This document shows positions 5,999 to 13,008 of a stretch of 18,523 nt of DNA, piece after piece (the stretch's first letter is position 1; each line of letters opens with the position of its first letter). The translations under genes and the position numbers were made by a program. The notes beneath the pieces were generated by a model. That model was not told where the DNA came from. It did not search any database and worked only from the letters and a program-made list of their open reading frames with translations. Origin of the DNA: SIG350 sp964520895 (GTDB taxonomy: Bacteria > Bacillota > Clostridia > TANB77 > SIG350); NCBI GenBank assembly GCA_964520895.1, contig CAZFOR010000022.1, positions 1 through 18,523 of the forward strand. Reading direction: 5' to 3'.

Positions 5999-7534
5999 AT
6001 GGCATTAAAATTTAATACAAATGTTATAAAAGAAACAATAAATACTATTTGTAAGATATTAATGTTTTTAAACATGTTACAAGTTATACCTATTTTGGTG
6101 GCTATATATTACAATGAATTTAATATAGCTATTTCATTTGGTATAGGAATGTGTTTAGCATTAATGACATGTTCAATAGGGTATTTATTTACAAATGATT
6201 ATGTTAAAGTAAAATCAAATTTTGGTAGTGGACTTGTAATTGCATCTGTTACATGGATAGGTGCTGCTATATTTTCTGCTATTTCTTTATATTTTTGTGG
6301 AAGCTTTAATTCATTTTTAGATGCTTTTTTTGATTCTATAAGTGGATTTACAACAAGTGGATTTTCACTAATTCCTGATTTAGACCATTTATCAAATGGA
6401 GAAAATATATGGAGACATATGACTTCATTTATTGGTGCACAAGGTATTATAGTTTTTGCATTAGCATTTTTAATAAAAAAAGGCTCAGGTATATTTAAGT
6501 TATATGAAGCAGAAGGTAGAGATGAAAGAATATATCCTAACACCTTACATACTGCAAAATTTATATGTAAGATTAGTTTAATATATTTATTAATTGGTAC
6601 AACAGCATTTACTATTGCAGGACTAAATATAGGTTTGCAATTTGATAGAGCGTTACTACATGGTGTATCATTATTTATGTCATCATGGGCAGGTTGTGGA
6701 TTTACCCCAATGTCACAAAATATATTATATTATCATAGCTATTTATTTGAGATTCTAGGAATGATATTTATGATACTTGGTTGTTTTAATTTTATGTTAC
6801 AATTTACTATTTTAAGTGGAAAGAAAAAAGAGTTAATTAATAATATAGAACTTACAACATTTTTAACAATTATATTAGTTTTAGTGTTAATTATATCAGG
6901 ATCATTAATATTAAATAATACATATTCAAGTGGTGGTACTTATGTAAGAAAGGTTGTATATCAAGTTGTATCAGCGTGTACTACATCAGGATTTACTAAT
7001 ATGTATCCAGCTCAATTTATAAGACAATGGAACGGCATGACAGTACTACTATTATCGACTGCAATGATGATGGGTGGATGTATAGGTTCAACAGCTGGTG
7101 GAATAAAGATATTTAGATTAAATATTATATTTAAAAATATAATTAACAATATAAAGAAAACTACATATACAGAAGGGACTATTGTTTCTCAAAAAATACA
7201 TCATATTTCAGATGTTGTATTAAATGATGATATGTTTAAATCAGCATCAACTGTATTTATAAGTTATATAACTGTATTTTTGATAGGTGTAATAGTATTA
7301 ACAGGATATGGATATCCTGTTGAAAGTGCAATGTTTGATATTTCATCAACAGTTGCAAATACAGGACTTACAACAGGTATAGTATCTCCACTTATGCCTG
7401 ATACATTAAAAATATTGTTTATATTTATAATGTGGATAGCAAGATTAGAGTTTGTATCAGCATTTGCATTAATTGCATTTATATATAAAGCAACTAAAAA
7501 GAAGGGGGTAACTAAAGTTGAAGTTGAAGATTAG
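5999..7534 (+). CDS. trkH: TrkH/KtrB family potassium uptake pore
   Basis: This integral membrane protein would carry potassium (with Na+ or H+ coupling, or channel-like) into the cell. The 511-residue product shows the four-fold M1-P-M2 architecture, with a filter glycine in each P-loop: TTSGFS (Gly121), AGCGFT (Gly234), TTSGFT (Gly331) and ANTGLTTG (Gly456). The conserved GSTAGGIK (363-370) and a late Arg in ARLEF (Arg482) agree with the family. The second loop reads WAGCGF where most relatives have NAGF. AGGAGG lies 8 nt before the start. It follows its two RCK_N subunits and overlaps the next gene by 17 nt. Family assignment is very secure; whether it behaves as Trk or Ktr is not decided. 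Confidence 0.95.
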   Translation: MALKFNTNVIKETINTICKILMFLNMLQVIPILVAIYYNEFNIAISFGIGMCLALMTCSIGYLFTNDYVKVKSNFGSGLVIASVTWIGAAIFSAISLYFCGSFNSFLDAFFDSISGFTTSGFSLIPDLDHLSNGENIWRHMTSFIGAQGIIVFALAFLIKKGSGIFKLYEAEGRDERIYPNTLHTAKFICKISLIYLLIGTTAFTIAGLNIGLQFDRALLHGVSLFMSSWAGCGFTPMSQNILYYHSYLFEILGMIFMILGCFNFMLQFTILSGKKKELINNIELTTFLTIILVLVLIISGSLILNNTYSSGGTYVRKVVYQVVSACTTSGFTNMYPAQFIRQWNGMTVLLLSTAMMMGGCIGSTAGGIKIFRLNIIFKNIINNIKKTTYTEGTIVSQKIHHISDVVLNDDMFKSASTVFISYITVFLIGVIVLTGYGYPVESAMFDISSTVANTGLTTGIVSPLMPDTLKILFIFIMWIARLEFVSAFALIAFIYKATKKKGVTKVEVED

Positions 7535-8048
7535 AAAAACGAAATATTTGTGTATACTTTCTTTGGTAGTTATTTTATTTACTAGTATAATTTGTTTTGC
7601 AGAAGATATAGTATATACATCAGATGTAATAATTGAAAATGCTAGTAAACTAAATGGTCAAGTTATATTATATAAAGGTGAAGCAATTGGGGATATAATG
7701 TATAGAGATAATGGACAGTATGGATGGATAAATGTAAATGATGGAAAAAGTGCAATTGGAATTTGGAGTGTAAAGGAAAATCTAGAAAAAATATCAGTAG
7801 TAGGTGGATATAGCCAAACAGGTGATACACTATTAATAACAGGAAGGTTAAATGCGGCATGTGAAGAACATGGAGGAGATTTAGATATACATGCTGAAGA
7901 TATAGAGATTATTGAAAAAGGAGCGATTTATCCAGTTGAAGTTAATGAAAGATTGTTTTTTATATTTAAATTATTAATTGTTCCAACAGTAATTTTGCTT
8001 ATTGTTGCATTAATAGTAAATATTAGAAAAGATATAAAAAAAGAGTAG
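7518..8048 (+). CDS. Membrane-anchored extracytoplasmic OB-fold-like protein
   Basis: The 176-residue product has a basic N-terminus and a signal-like hydrophobic stretch (about 10-28, ending CFAED). A soluble domain of about 110 residues follows, with LNGQVILYKGEAIGD, YGWINVNDG, IGIW and ACEEHGGDLDIHA. The C-terminal helix (about 148-167) is followed by a basic tail. The short-strand pattern with GWINVNDG and a late ITGRL recalls nucleic-acid-binding-type OB-folds annotated beside trkH in Clostridia; function is unknown. Start is a TTG at 7518 with AAGGGGG 9 nt upstream, overlapping trkH by 17 nt; no ATG fits. The position suggests a role tied to the potassium transporter, but this is only context. 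The gene ends inside a terminator hairpin. Confidence 0.65.
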   Translation: MKLKIRKTKYLCILSLVVILFTSIICFAEDIVYTSDVIIENASKLNGQVILYKGEAIGDIMYRDNGQYGWINVNDGKSAIGIWSVKENLEKISVVGGYSQTGDTLLITGRLNAACEEHGGDLDIHAEDIEIIEKGAIYPVEVNERLFFIFKLLIVPTVILLIVALIVNIRKDIKKE

Positions 8049-8067
8049 ATATAGCTACTCTTTTTTT
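8036..8067. terminator. Bidirectional terminator containing both stop codons
   Basis: The 13-bp perfect stem pairs 8036-8048 (A-run, GAGTAG) with 8055-8067 (CTACTC, T-run) around a 6-nt loop. It lies between convergent genes and each arm holds the stop of one of them. Confidence 0.9.
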
Positions 8068-8636
8068 GAGAAATACATTTGTTTATTGTTTTCTGATAAA
8101 AACACATTAATATTATTAAATGTTTCTTTATTCATGTTTTCATTTTTTGAATATTTTTCTAACAATGCAGATAATATGATATCATTTGCATTTGGTAATT
8201 TTAAACTTAGTGTTTCAATTAAGTTATTTGTATATAAATCTTTTGAATTATCATAAAGAAGCGGATAATCTATTTCGTAATTTATTACTTCTATATTTTC
8301 TGGTAATATTGATTGAAAGATTAATACCTCAGGAAACATATATGTTCCTAGTCTATAATCTGAAATAGAAGTAATTGTACTATTATATAATTTAGTATTG
8401 TATAATGATGATTCAGCTACTTTGATACTTAAATTATCTAATAACAAACGAACACAAGTGAAATCATCACTATTAAATTTTGTTATATCATCTTTTGGAT
8501 TTAACAATCCAGTTAAACATAATTTTTCTTCGGTATTAATTGTTATTTTTTTTGAATAATTCTCTGATAGTTTTATTCCGTAGTTTAAAATATCATTTAA
8601 ATTAGTATTGTCAATATAATAAAAAATTTCTAGCAT
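8055..8636 (-). CDS. Conserved-looking hypothetical protein, 193 residues
   Basis: The product starts MLEIFYYIDNTNLNDILN and is a cytoplasmic protein with no signal peptide or membrane helix. It is rich in Ile, Leu, Asn and Tyr. Patterns such as YYIDN...ILNYGIKLSE, LLNPKDDI.KFNS.DF.CVRL and RLGTYMFPEVLIFQ look like a real domain, and I have an impression of similar unannotated Clostridia proteins, but I cannot name a family. The start is ATG 8636 with GAGGTG 6 nt upstream; an in-frame GTG at 8645 is part of that site. It has a near-consensus promoter back to back with that of the dCMP deaminase gene and ends in a terminator shared with the potassium operon. No function is proposed. Confidence 0.6.
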   Translation of the reverse strand: MLEIFYYIDNTNLNDILNYGIKLSENYSKKITINTEEKLCLTGLLNPKDDITKFNSDDFTCVRLLLDNLSIKVAESSLYNTKLYNSTITSISDYRLGTYMFPEVLIFQSILPENIEVINYEIDYPLLYDNSKDLYTNNLIETLSLKLPNANDIILSALLEKYSKNENMNKETFNNINVFLSENNKQMYFSKKE

Positions 8637-8654
8637 AGTTTTCACCTCGAAATA

Positions 8655-8683
8655 AGTATATATTAAACAAACAAAAGTGTCAA
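8655..8683 (-). promoter_or_regulatory. Promoter of the hypothetical gene
   Basis: On the minus strand TTGACA (8683-8678), a 17-bp spacer and TATACT (8660-8655). The leader would be about 10-15 nt, just enough for the GAGGTG site. Confidence 0.75.
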
Positions 8684-8712
8684 TTGAGATTTTTTAAATT
8701 ATATGATATAAT
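8684..8712 (+). promoter_or_regulatory. Promoter of comEB
   Basis: TTGAGA (8684-8689), a 17-bp spacer and TATAAT (8707-8712). Its -35 box directly touches the -35 box of the divergent promoter, so polymerase would compete for the two. Confidence 0.8.
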
Positions 8713-8741
8713 TCTAAAAAAACAAGAGAGGTGATAATATA

Positions 8742-9224
8742 ATGGAAAGAAGAGATAAAAACAATTACTATTTAGATATAGCACAAACAGTATCAGAAAG
8801 AGGGACATGTATTAGAAATAACTATGGAAGTATAATTGTAAAAAATGATGAAATAATATCAACAGGTTATACAGGATCACCTAGGGGAAGAAAGAACTGT
8901 AATGATTTAGGTGTATGTAAAAGGAAAATTTACAAAACAAAAAGTGGAGCAGGGTTTGAACTTTGCAGGTCAGTTCATAGTGAGCAAAATGCTATTATTA
9001 GTGCATGTAGAAAAGATATGATAGGTGCAACATTATATTTGGTAGGTGTAAATGCACGAAATGGACAGCTTATTGATGATAATGAGCCATGTACATTATG
9101 TAAAAGAATGATAATTAATTCTGGTATAAAAAATGTTGTGATGAGAAAAACAAAAGATGAATATTTAAATGTAGAAATTCAAGAATGGATAGATAATGAT
9201 GATACAATGATACCAGAAATATAA
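8742..9224 (+). CDS. comEB: dCMP deaminase (ComEB-type)
   Basis: dCMP deaminase converts dCMP to dUMP, feeding thymidylate synthesis in the cytoplasm. The 160-residue product has the zinc cytidine-deaminase signature: HSEQNAI at 79-85 (His79 zinc ligand, Glu81 proton shuttle) and PCTLC at 116-120 (Cys117, Cys120 zinc ligands). YTGSPRGRKNC before it and extra Cys (53, 59, 75) match the ComEB/phage T4 subfamily, which has a second zinc site. The usual HAE is HSE here. AGAGGTG lies 8 nt before the ATG. It is a single-gene unit with its own promoter and ends in a bidirectional terminator. The C-terminus is an acidic helix (EWIDNDDTMIPEI) slightly beyond the core. Assignment is confident. Confidence 0.93.
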   Translation: MERRDKNNYYLDIAQTVSERGTCIRNNYGSIIVKNDEIISTGYTGSPRGRKNCNDLGVCKRKIYKTKSGAGFELCRSVHSEQNAIISACRKDMIGATLYLVGVNARNGQLIDDNEPCTLCKRMIINSGIKNVVMRKTKDEYLNVEIQEWIDNDDTMIPEI

Positions 9225-9248
9225 TTTGTCTAAATAAAGGTACAAAGG

Positions 9249-9278
9249 AAAAACCAACTTTATAAAAAGTTGGTTTTT
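9249..9278. terminator. Bidirectional terminator between comEB and the DUF5684 gene
   Basis: A perfect 13-bp stem (9249-9261 with 9266-9278) with an ATAA loop, flanked by A and T runs, lies 24 nt after comEB and 20 nt before the stop of the convergent gene. Confidence 0.9.
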
Positions 9279-9297
9279 CTTATAAATAACAATAATA

Positions 9298-9879
9298 TTA
9301 TTCCTCGTTATTATTGCTATTATCATCTTTTCCATAGAATGTATCATTAATTGTACTTCCATTTCCAACATATTGCGCATCCCCAAAGCCTAATATCATT
9401 ATAAATATTGTATTTAATAATATAAGACCTACTGCGAAACCGCCACTTTTTCCAAAAGCTTCAGCAAGTTTAATATTGTATACTATCATTAGTGCTAATA
9501 CTGCTAACCAGCCTATAAAAGGAATAATAGCTGCTAGAGAAATTAATAATAACCAAGGTGATAAACCTACTATTTTAAACATTATAACTGCGTTATAAAT
9601 AGGGATAATAGCTTTCCATCCTTCTTCACCAGCTTTAACAAATATTTTCCACATAGCAATAATAGTTAATACTGAAATTGCTAAACTTATAATACCGCCT
9701 ATAAGTCCTGCAGTAGCTAATACACCAAGTATGCCAGCTGCTAATGCCATAGATTCTCCATCTGATAATTCATAACTATCATAGTCATAGTCGTAATCAT
9801 TATAATCAAAAGCAAATGCACATGATAGCATAGATAAAGAAATAACTATCACTAATAAGATTGGTAAAAACTTCTTCAT
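9298..9879 (-). CDS. DUF5684 family membrane protein with signal peptide
   Basis: The 193-residue product begins with a signal peptide, MKKFLPILLVIVISLSMLS followed by CAFAFD. A short Tyr-Asp-rich patch (DYNDYDYDYDSYELSD) and several membrane helices (about 50-75, 77-95, 115-140, 150-165) come next. MWKIFVKAGEEGWKAIIPIYN is the hallmark of DUF5684. The tail is polar (GKDDNSNNNEE). Function is unknown. Its signal peptide is strikingly like that of the SLH protein at 14613. The start is ATG 9879 because AGGAGG lies 7 nt upstream; a longer upstream frame overlaps the terminator region and lacks a site. It is monocistronic; its own promoter is not clear (a weak TTGATT-17-TACATA is possible). Confidence 0.78.
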   Translation of the reverse strand: MKKFLPILLVIVISLSMLSCAFAFDYNDYDYDYDSYELSDGESMALAAGILGVLATAGLIGGIISLAISVLTIIAMWKIFVKAGEEGWKAIIPIYNAVIMFKIVGLSPWLLLISLAAIIPFIGWLAVLALMIVYNIKLAEAFGKSGGFAVGLILLNTIFIMILGFGDAQYVGNGSTINDTFYGKDDNSNNNEE

Positions 9880-9935
9880 AATCTTTCCTCCTTTCTTTTC
9901 AAAATAGTTGTTATATAAAATTATTATGTAATAAA

Positions 9936-9974
9936 AAAATATGATTAAATCAATTCTATATCTAATCATATTTT
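9936..9974 (-). terminator. Terminator after ddl
   Basis: A 12-bp stem pairs 9936-9947 with 9963-9974 around a 15-nt loop; reading the minus strand, the right arm runs into a T tract. It lies about 30 nt after the ddl stop. The long loop makes it weaker than the others. Confidence 0.55.
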
Positions 9975-10004
9975 ATACATTTTTGTCTATTTTTGTCAAT
10001 ACTT

Positions 10005-11225
10005 TTATTTCAATTTTCCACCTAATTTTTCACCATTTCCAAGATTATTTATTATCTTAGATTGGAAAGTGTAATTATTCTTGTTTTTCTCAATATTTAC
10101 CTTAATAGCAATATCAATTAATTTATCAATAAGTTTTGGATAAGGATATTTGTTATCATATTCCCAAATATAAAAACTAAAACAACCAGGGATTGTATTT
10201 ATTTCATTTATATATGGTTTCATAGTATTTTTATCAACTAAAAAATCTATTCTAGCTGTTCCACTACAACTTAATGCTTTAAAGGTTTTAATAGCTAAAT
10301 CTTGAATTTCTTTACTTAAATCATCTGGAATATCTGCTGGTATTTTTCTATCCATTGTATTCATACTAGTTGGATTTGAATTATCTTTTTCTTGTTTTGC
10401 AGCATCTTTATTTATCCCTTTTAAATACTTATCATCAAAAGTCAAGAATTCTTCCCAAGTAGTAGGTTGTTCACAAACAGATGCTTCAACAAATTTATCA
10501 TAACCCATTGCTGCACAGTTTATTTCAATTAAATCATTAATGCCTTCTTCAACAATAATTCTTTTATCATATTCAATAGCTATCTCAATTGCATTAATTA
10601 ATTCATCTGTATTTTTTGCTTTTGATATGCCAATACTTGAACCTAAATTTGCAGGTTTTACAAAAACAGGATAATTTAGATTATCTTCAATTTGTTTTAT
10701 AATTGAATTTTTGTTATCATACCAATCGTTTCTTAAAAAGTATTCGTATTTAAGTATAGGTAATTTATGTCCTTCAAAAACTGATTTCATAACTATTTTA
10801 TCCATTCCAACAGCTGAGCCAAGTACACCTGAACTTACATATGGGATATTTGCAAGTTCCAAAATACCTTGAACAGTTCCGTCTTCTCCATTCATACCAT
10901 GAATAGACACTACCATTACATCAATAGGTATAATCTCTTGCTTTTGTAAAAACTTAGTAGGAAATATTATTAATCCTTTTGTATTTGGATTAGGTGGTAA
11001 TATAACTGTTTTTAATTTAGGTTTATTTTCCTCAAAAAATTTATATGTACCATATTTCATTAAAGTATCACCTGTATACCAAACACCGTCATTTGCAATA
11101 TATATAGGAATTATATTATATTGCTCTTTATCCATGTTTTCCATAAACTGAATAGCAGTTATAATTGAAATTTCGTGTTCACAACTTCTACTTCCAAAAA
11201 TCACACCAATATTTTTTTTACTCAT
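10005..11225 (-). CDS. ddl: D-alanine--D-alanine ligase, divergent D-Ala2 site
   Basis: Ddl joins two D-alanines with ATP to make the peptide that MurF adds to peptidoglycan precursors. The 406-residue product has the ATP-grasp layout: N-terminal VIFGSRSCEHEIS (8-20), IHGMNGEDGTVQG (108-120), VKPANLGSSIGIS (189-201), RIDFLV (325-330) and INEINTIPG (339-347). Glu341 and Asn343 match the metal ligands of the family. An omega-loop Tyr (Tyr267 in FDDKYL) is kept, as in D-Ala-specific enzymes. After the metal site, where E. coli DdlB has GMTSHSL with Ser281 contacting the second D-Ala, this protein reads GCFSFYIW, with Tyr352 in the Ser position. The loop after FDDKYL is also enlarged and Asn/Asp rich. 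GGAGG lies 8 nt before the ATG, and the murF stop is 14 nt upstream, so the two are cotranscribed. Ligase family is certain; D-Ala-D-Ala specificity is likely but not shown. Confidence 0.92.
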   Translation of the reverse strand: MSKKNIGVIFGSRSCEHEISIITAIQFMENMDKEQYNIIPIYIANDGVWYTGDTLMKYGTYKFFEENKPKLKTVILPPNPNTKGLIIFPTKFLQKQEIIPIDVMVVSIHGMNGEDGTVQGILELANIPYVSSGVLGSAVGMDKIVMKSVFEGHKLPILKYEYFLRNDWYDNKNSIIKQIEDNLNYPVFVKPANLGSSIGISKAKNTDELINAIEIAIEYDKRIIVEEGINDLIEINCAAMGYDKFVEASVCEQPTTWEEFLTFDDKYLKGINKDAAKQEKDNSNPTSMNTMDRKIPADIPDDLSKEIQDLAIKTFKALSCSGTARIDFLVDKNTMKPYINEINTIPGCFSFYIWEYDNKYPYPKLIDKLIDIAIKVNIEKNKNNYTFQSKIINNLGNGEKLGGKLK

Positions 11226-11239
11226 TTAAAACGCCTCCA

Positions 11240-12844
11240 TTATTCATTAAAATTATCTGGTAAATCATTTTCAAATAGCACTGTATCACCAATTTGGCCT
11301 ACTTGTGCTAATTTTTTAGTAGCCTCATCTAATGAAGATACAATATACATATTATCTAAATTAAAGTTAGTTTCTTTTATACCATCTTGTATAGGGATAG
11401 TAATATTTTTACCAACTAGAATTACTATATCACAAACATCAGCTATTTGTTTACCAAAATTGAAATTTGCATTATATTGCTGATTACCTAATTCAATCAT
11501 TCCAGGTGTTATAATTATTTTTCTGCCTGGAAAATTTGATATAACTTCTAATGCAGCTTTTGCACCCCAAGGGTTTGAATTAAACGCATCATCAACTATT
11601 GTTAAACCATTTGTATTAGGTATTAATTCTAACCTATGTGGTATAGAAGCAATCTTTGATACACCTCGTGCAATTTCTTCATTAGTTAAATCTAATTTTT
11701 TTGATATTGCTATTGAACATAAAATGTTTTGAATATTATGTTTTCCTAACAATTTAGTTTTACATGTAAACTCGGAGTTATCTAATTTACATACAACTGT
11801 AAATTTGCTACCTATTTTGGATACTTCGATATCTTTAGCATATACATCTGAATTATTACTACCAATAAGTACTTTATTTCTTTTTTCATCATCATATAAT
11901 TTTTTGCAATTTCCATTATCATCTGGGAAAAATGCGATTCCATCAATAGGTAAACTATCAATTAACTCGTATTTTGTTTTAATAATGTTTTCAATTGTTT
12001 TAAATGTTTCTAAATGTTGATTACCAATTGAAGTGATTAAACCATATTTAGGTTTTACAATATCACAAATTTCTTTTATATCACCAATATTTCTAGCACC
12101 CATTTCGGAAATATATATTTGATGCATATTAGTTAATTTTTCTCTAATTACTCTTACATTACCAAATGTAGTATTGTAACTATCAGGTGTAGCATAAGTA
12201 TTATATTTTTCTGATAGAATTGTTTGTAATATAAATTTTGAGCTAGTTTTTCCAAAACTTCCTGTAATACCAATAACAATTAAATCTTTTCTATCATTAA
12301 TTATTTGTTTAGCTTCATTAATAAATTTAAGTCCGCATAACTTTTCTACAGGTTTTAATATGTAATTTGAAATTAAAATTGTATCACCTGCTATATCATA
12401 AAGTAATATAAACAATATATTAAAAAGGTATGGGAAATTTAATTTGTATGCAACTAAATATGAAATAACTAAATATATACTAAGTAAAACATATCCTGTA
12501 ATTAAAATTCTTTTTGCTCTCCAAGTATATACAAGAGCCTTTTTGTATGTTGTCTTTCTTTGCTTTAAAATATCTATAATATAGAAGATTAACATTATTC
12601 CAGAAGTAATAAGCATTACATATGATACATCTATATTAAAATGTAACATAATTGGAATTAGTATTAAACTTATTATACTTAAACAAATAGGAAGTATAAA
12701 ATGTTTAATATTATTCAAAAACCAATGGAAATATCCTTTATGCTTATATCCTTCTAACTGAAATATATGCAAATATCTTGTATAATAGAAGAAATATACT
12801 ATTAATGTAAATATAGAAAGTAATATATATGTTATATTTAACAA
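11240..12844 (-). CDS. murF: Membrane-fused MurF-like ligase
   Basis: MurF adds D-Ala-D-Ala to UDP-MurNAc-tripeptide. The 534-residue product lacks the usual N-terminal MurF substrate domain and instead starts with about 180 residues of membrane helices (roughly 4-20, 48-68, 74-92, 113-133, 138-158). The Mur ligase core follows, with ATP loop GITGSFGKTSSK (192-203), ISEMGARNIGDI (245-256), GNQHLETF (274-281), HNIQNILCSIAI (369-380), PHRLE (402-406) and VDDAFNSNP (417-425), motifs most like MurF. Start is a TTG at 12844 with AGGTAGGTG about 6 nt upstream; no better ATG exists. It has its own promoter and is cotranscribed with ddl. The architecture recurs in Clostridia as far as I recall. It may be an extra, membrane-located MurF rather than the sole one; a canonical MurF elsewhere would decide. 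Confidence 0.82.
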   Translation of the reverse strand: MLNITYILLSIFTLIVYFFYYTRYLHIFQLEGYKHKGYFHWFLNNIKHFILPICLSIISLILIPIMLHFNIDVSYVMLITSGIMLIFYIIDILKQRKTTYKKALVYTWRAKRILITGYVLLSIYLVISYLVAYKLNFPYLFNILFILLYDIAGDTILISNYILKPVEKLCGLKFINEAKQIINDRKDLIVIGITGSFGKTSSKFILQTILSEKYNTYATPDSYNTTFGNVRVIREKLTNMHQIYISEMGARNIGDIKEICDIVKPKYGLITSIGNQHLETFKTIENIIKTKYELIDSLPIDGIAFFPDDNGNCKKLYDDEKRNKVLIGSNNSDVYAKDIEVSKIGSKFTVVCKLDNSEFTCKTKLLGKHNIQNILCSIAISKKLDLTNEEIARGVSKIASIPHRLELIPNTNGLTIVDDAFNSNPWGAKAALEVISNFPGRKIIITPGMIELGNQQYNANFNFGKQIADVCDIVILVGKNITIPIQDGIKETNFNLDNMYIVSSLDEATKKLAQVGQIGDTVLFENDLPDNFNE

Positions 12845-12876
12845 TATTTACACCTACCTTTCTTTATAATATTCAT

Positions 12877-12905
12877 ATTATACTATTAATATATGTTCAA
12901 TGCAA
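12877..12905 (-). promoter_or_regulatory. Promoter of the murF-ddl operon
   Basis: On the minus strand TTGCAT (12905-12900), a 17-bp spacer and TATAAT (12882-12877), about 30 nt before the murF start. Confidence 0.7.
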
Positions 12906-12934
12906 TACATTAAATTACCAAAAGATTAAAAAAA

Positions 12935-12965
12935 CAGACAAAAGGGGACGGAGGTATTTTGTCTG
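12935..12965. repeat. REP-like palindrome with a GGGGACGGAGGTA loop
   Basis: A 9-bp perfect stem CAGACAAAA (12935-12943) / TTTTGTCTG (12957-12965) encloses a 13-nt GC-rich loop, GGGGACGGAGGTA. The loop composition is far from the surrounding AT-rich spacer. It recalls short GGGGAC-type palindromic elements dispersed in some bacteria, but only one copy lies in this window, so the repeat status is unproven. Confidence 0.45.
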
Positions 12966-12975
12966 AAAATAAAAA

Positions 12976-13001
12976 TAGATTATATAAAACTATATAATCT
13001 A
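12976..13001 (-). terminator. Terminator after the alpha/beta hydrolase gene
   Basis: An 11-bp perfect stem (12976-12986 with 12991-13001) with a 4-nt loop lies just after the hydrolase stop. The minus strand then reads a T-rich tract. Confidence 0.75.
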
Positions 13002-13008
13002 CAAATAA

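Noticed and set aside
9880..9969. A 30-residue extension of the DUF5684 protein
   Set aside because: It runs through the terminator of ddl, has no ribosome site, and would bury a normal signal peptide.
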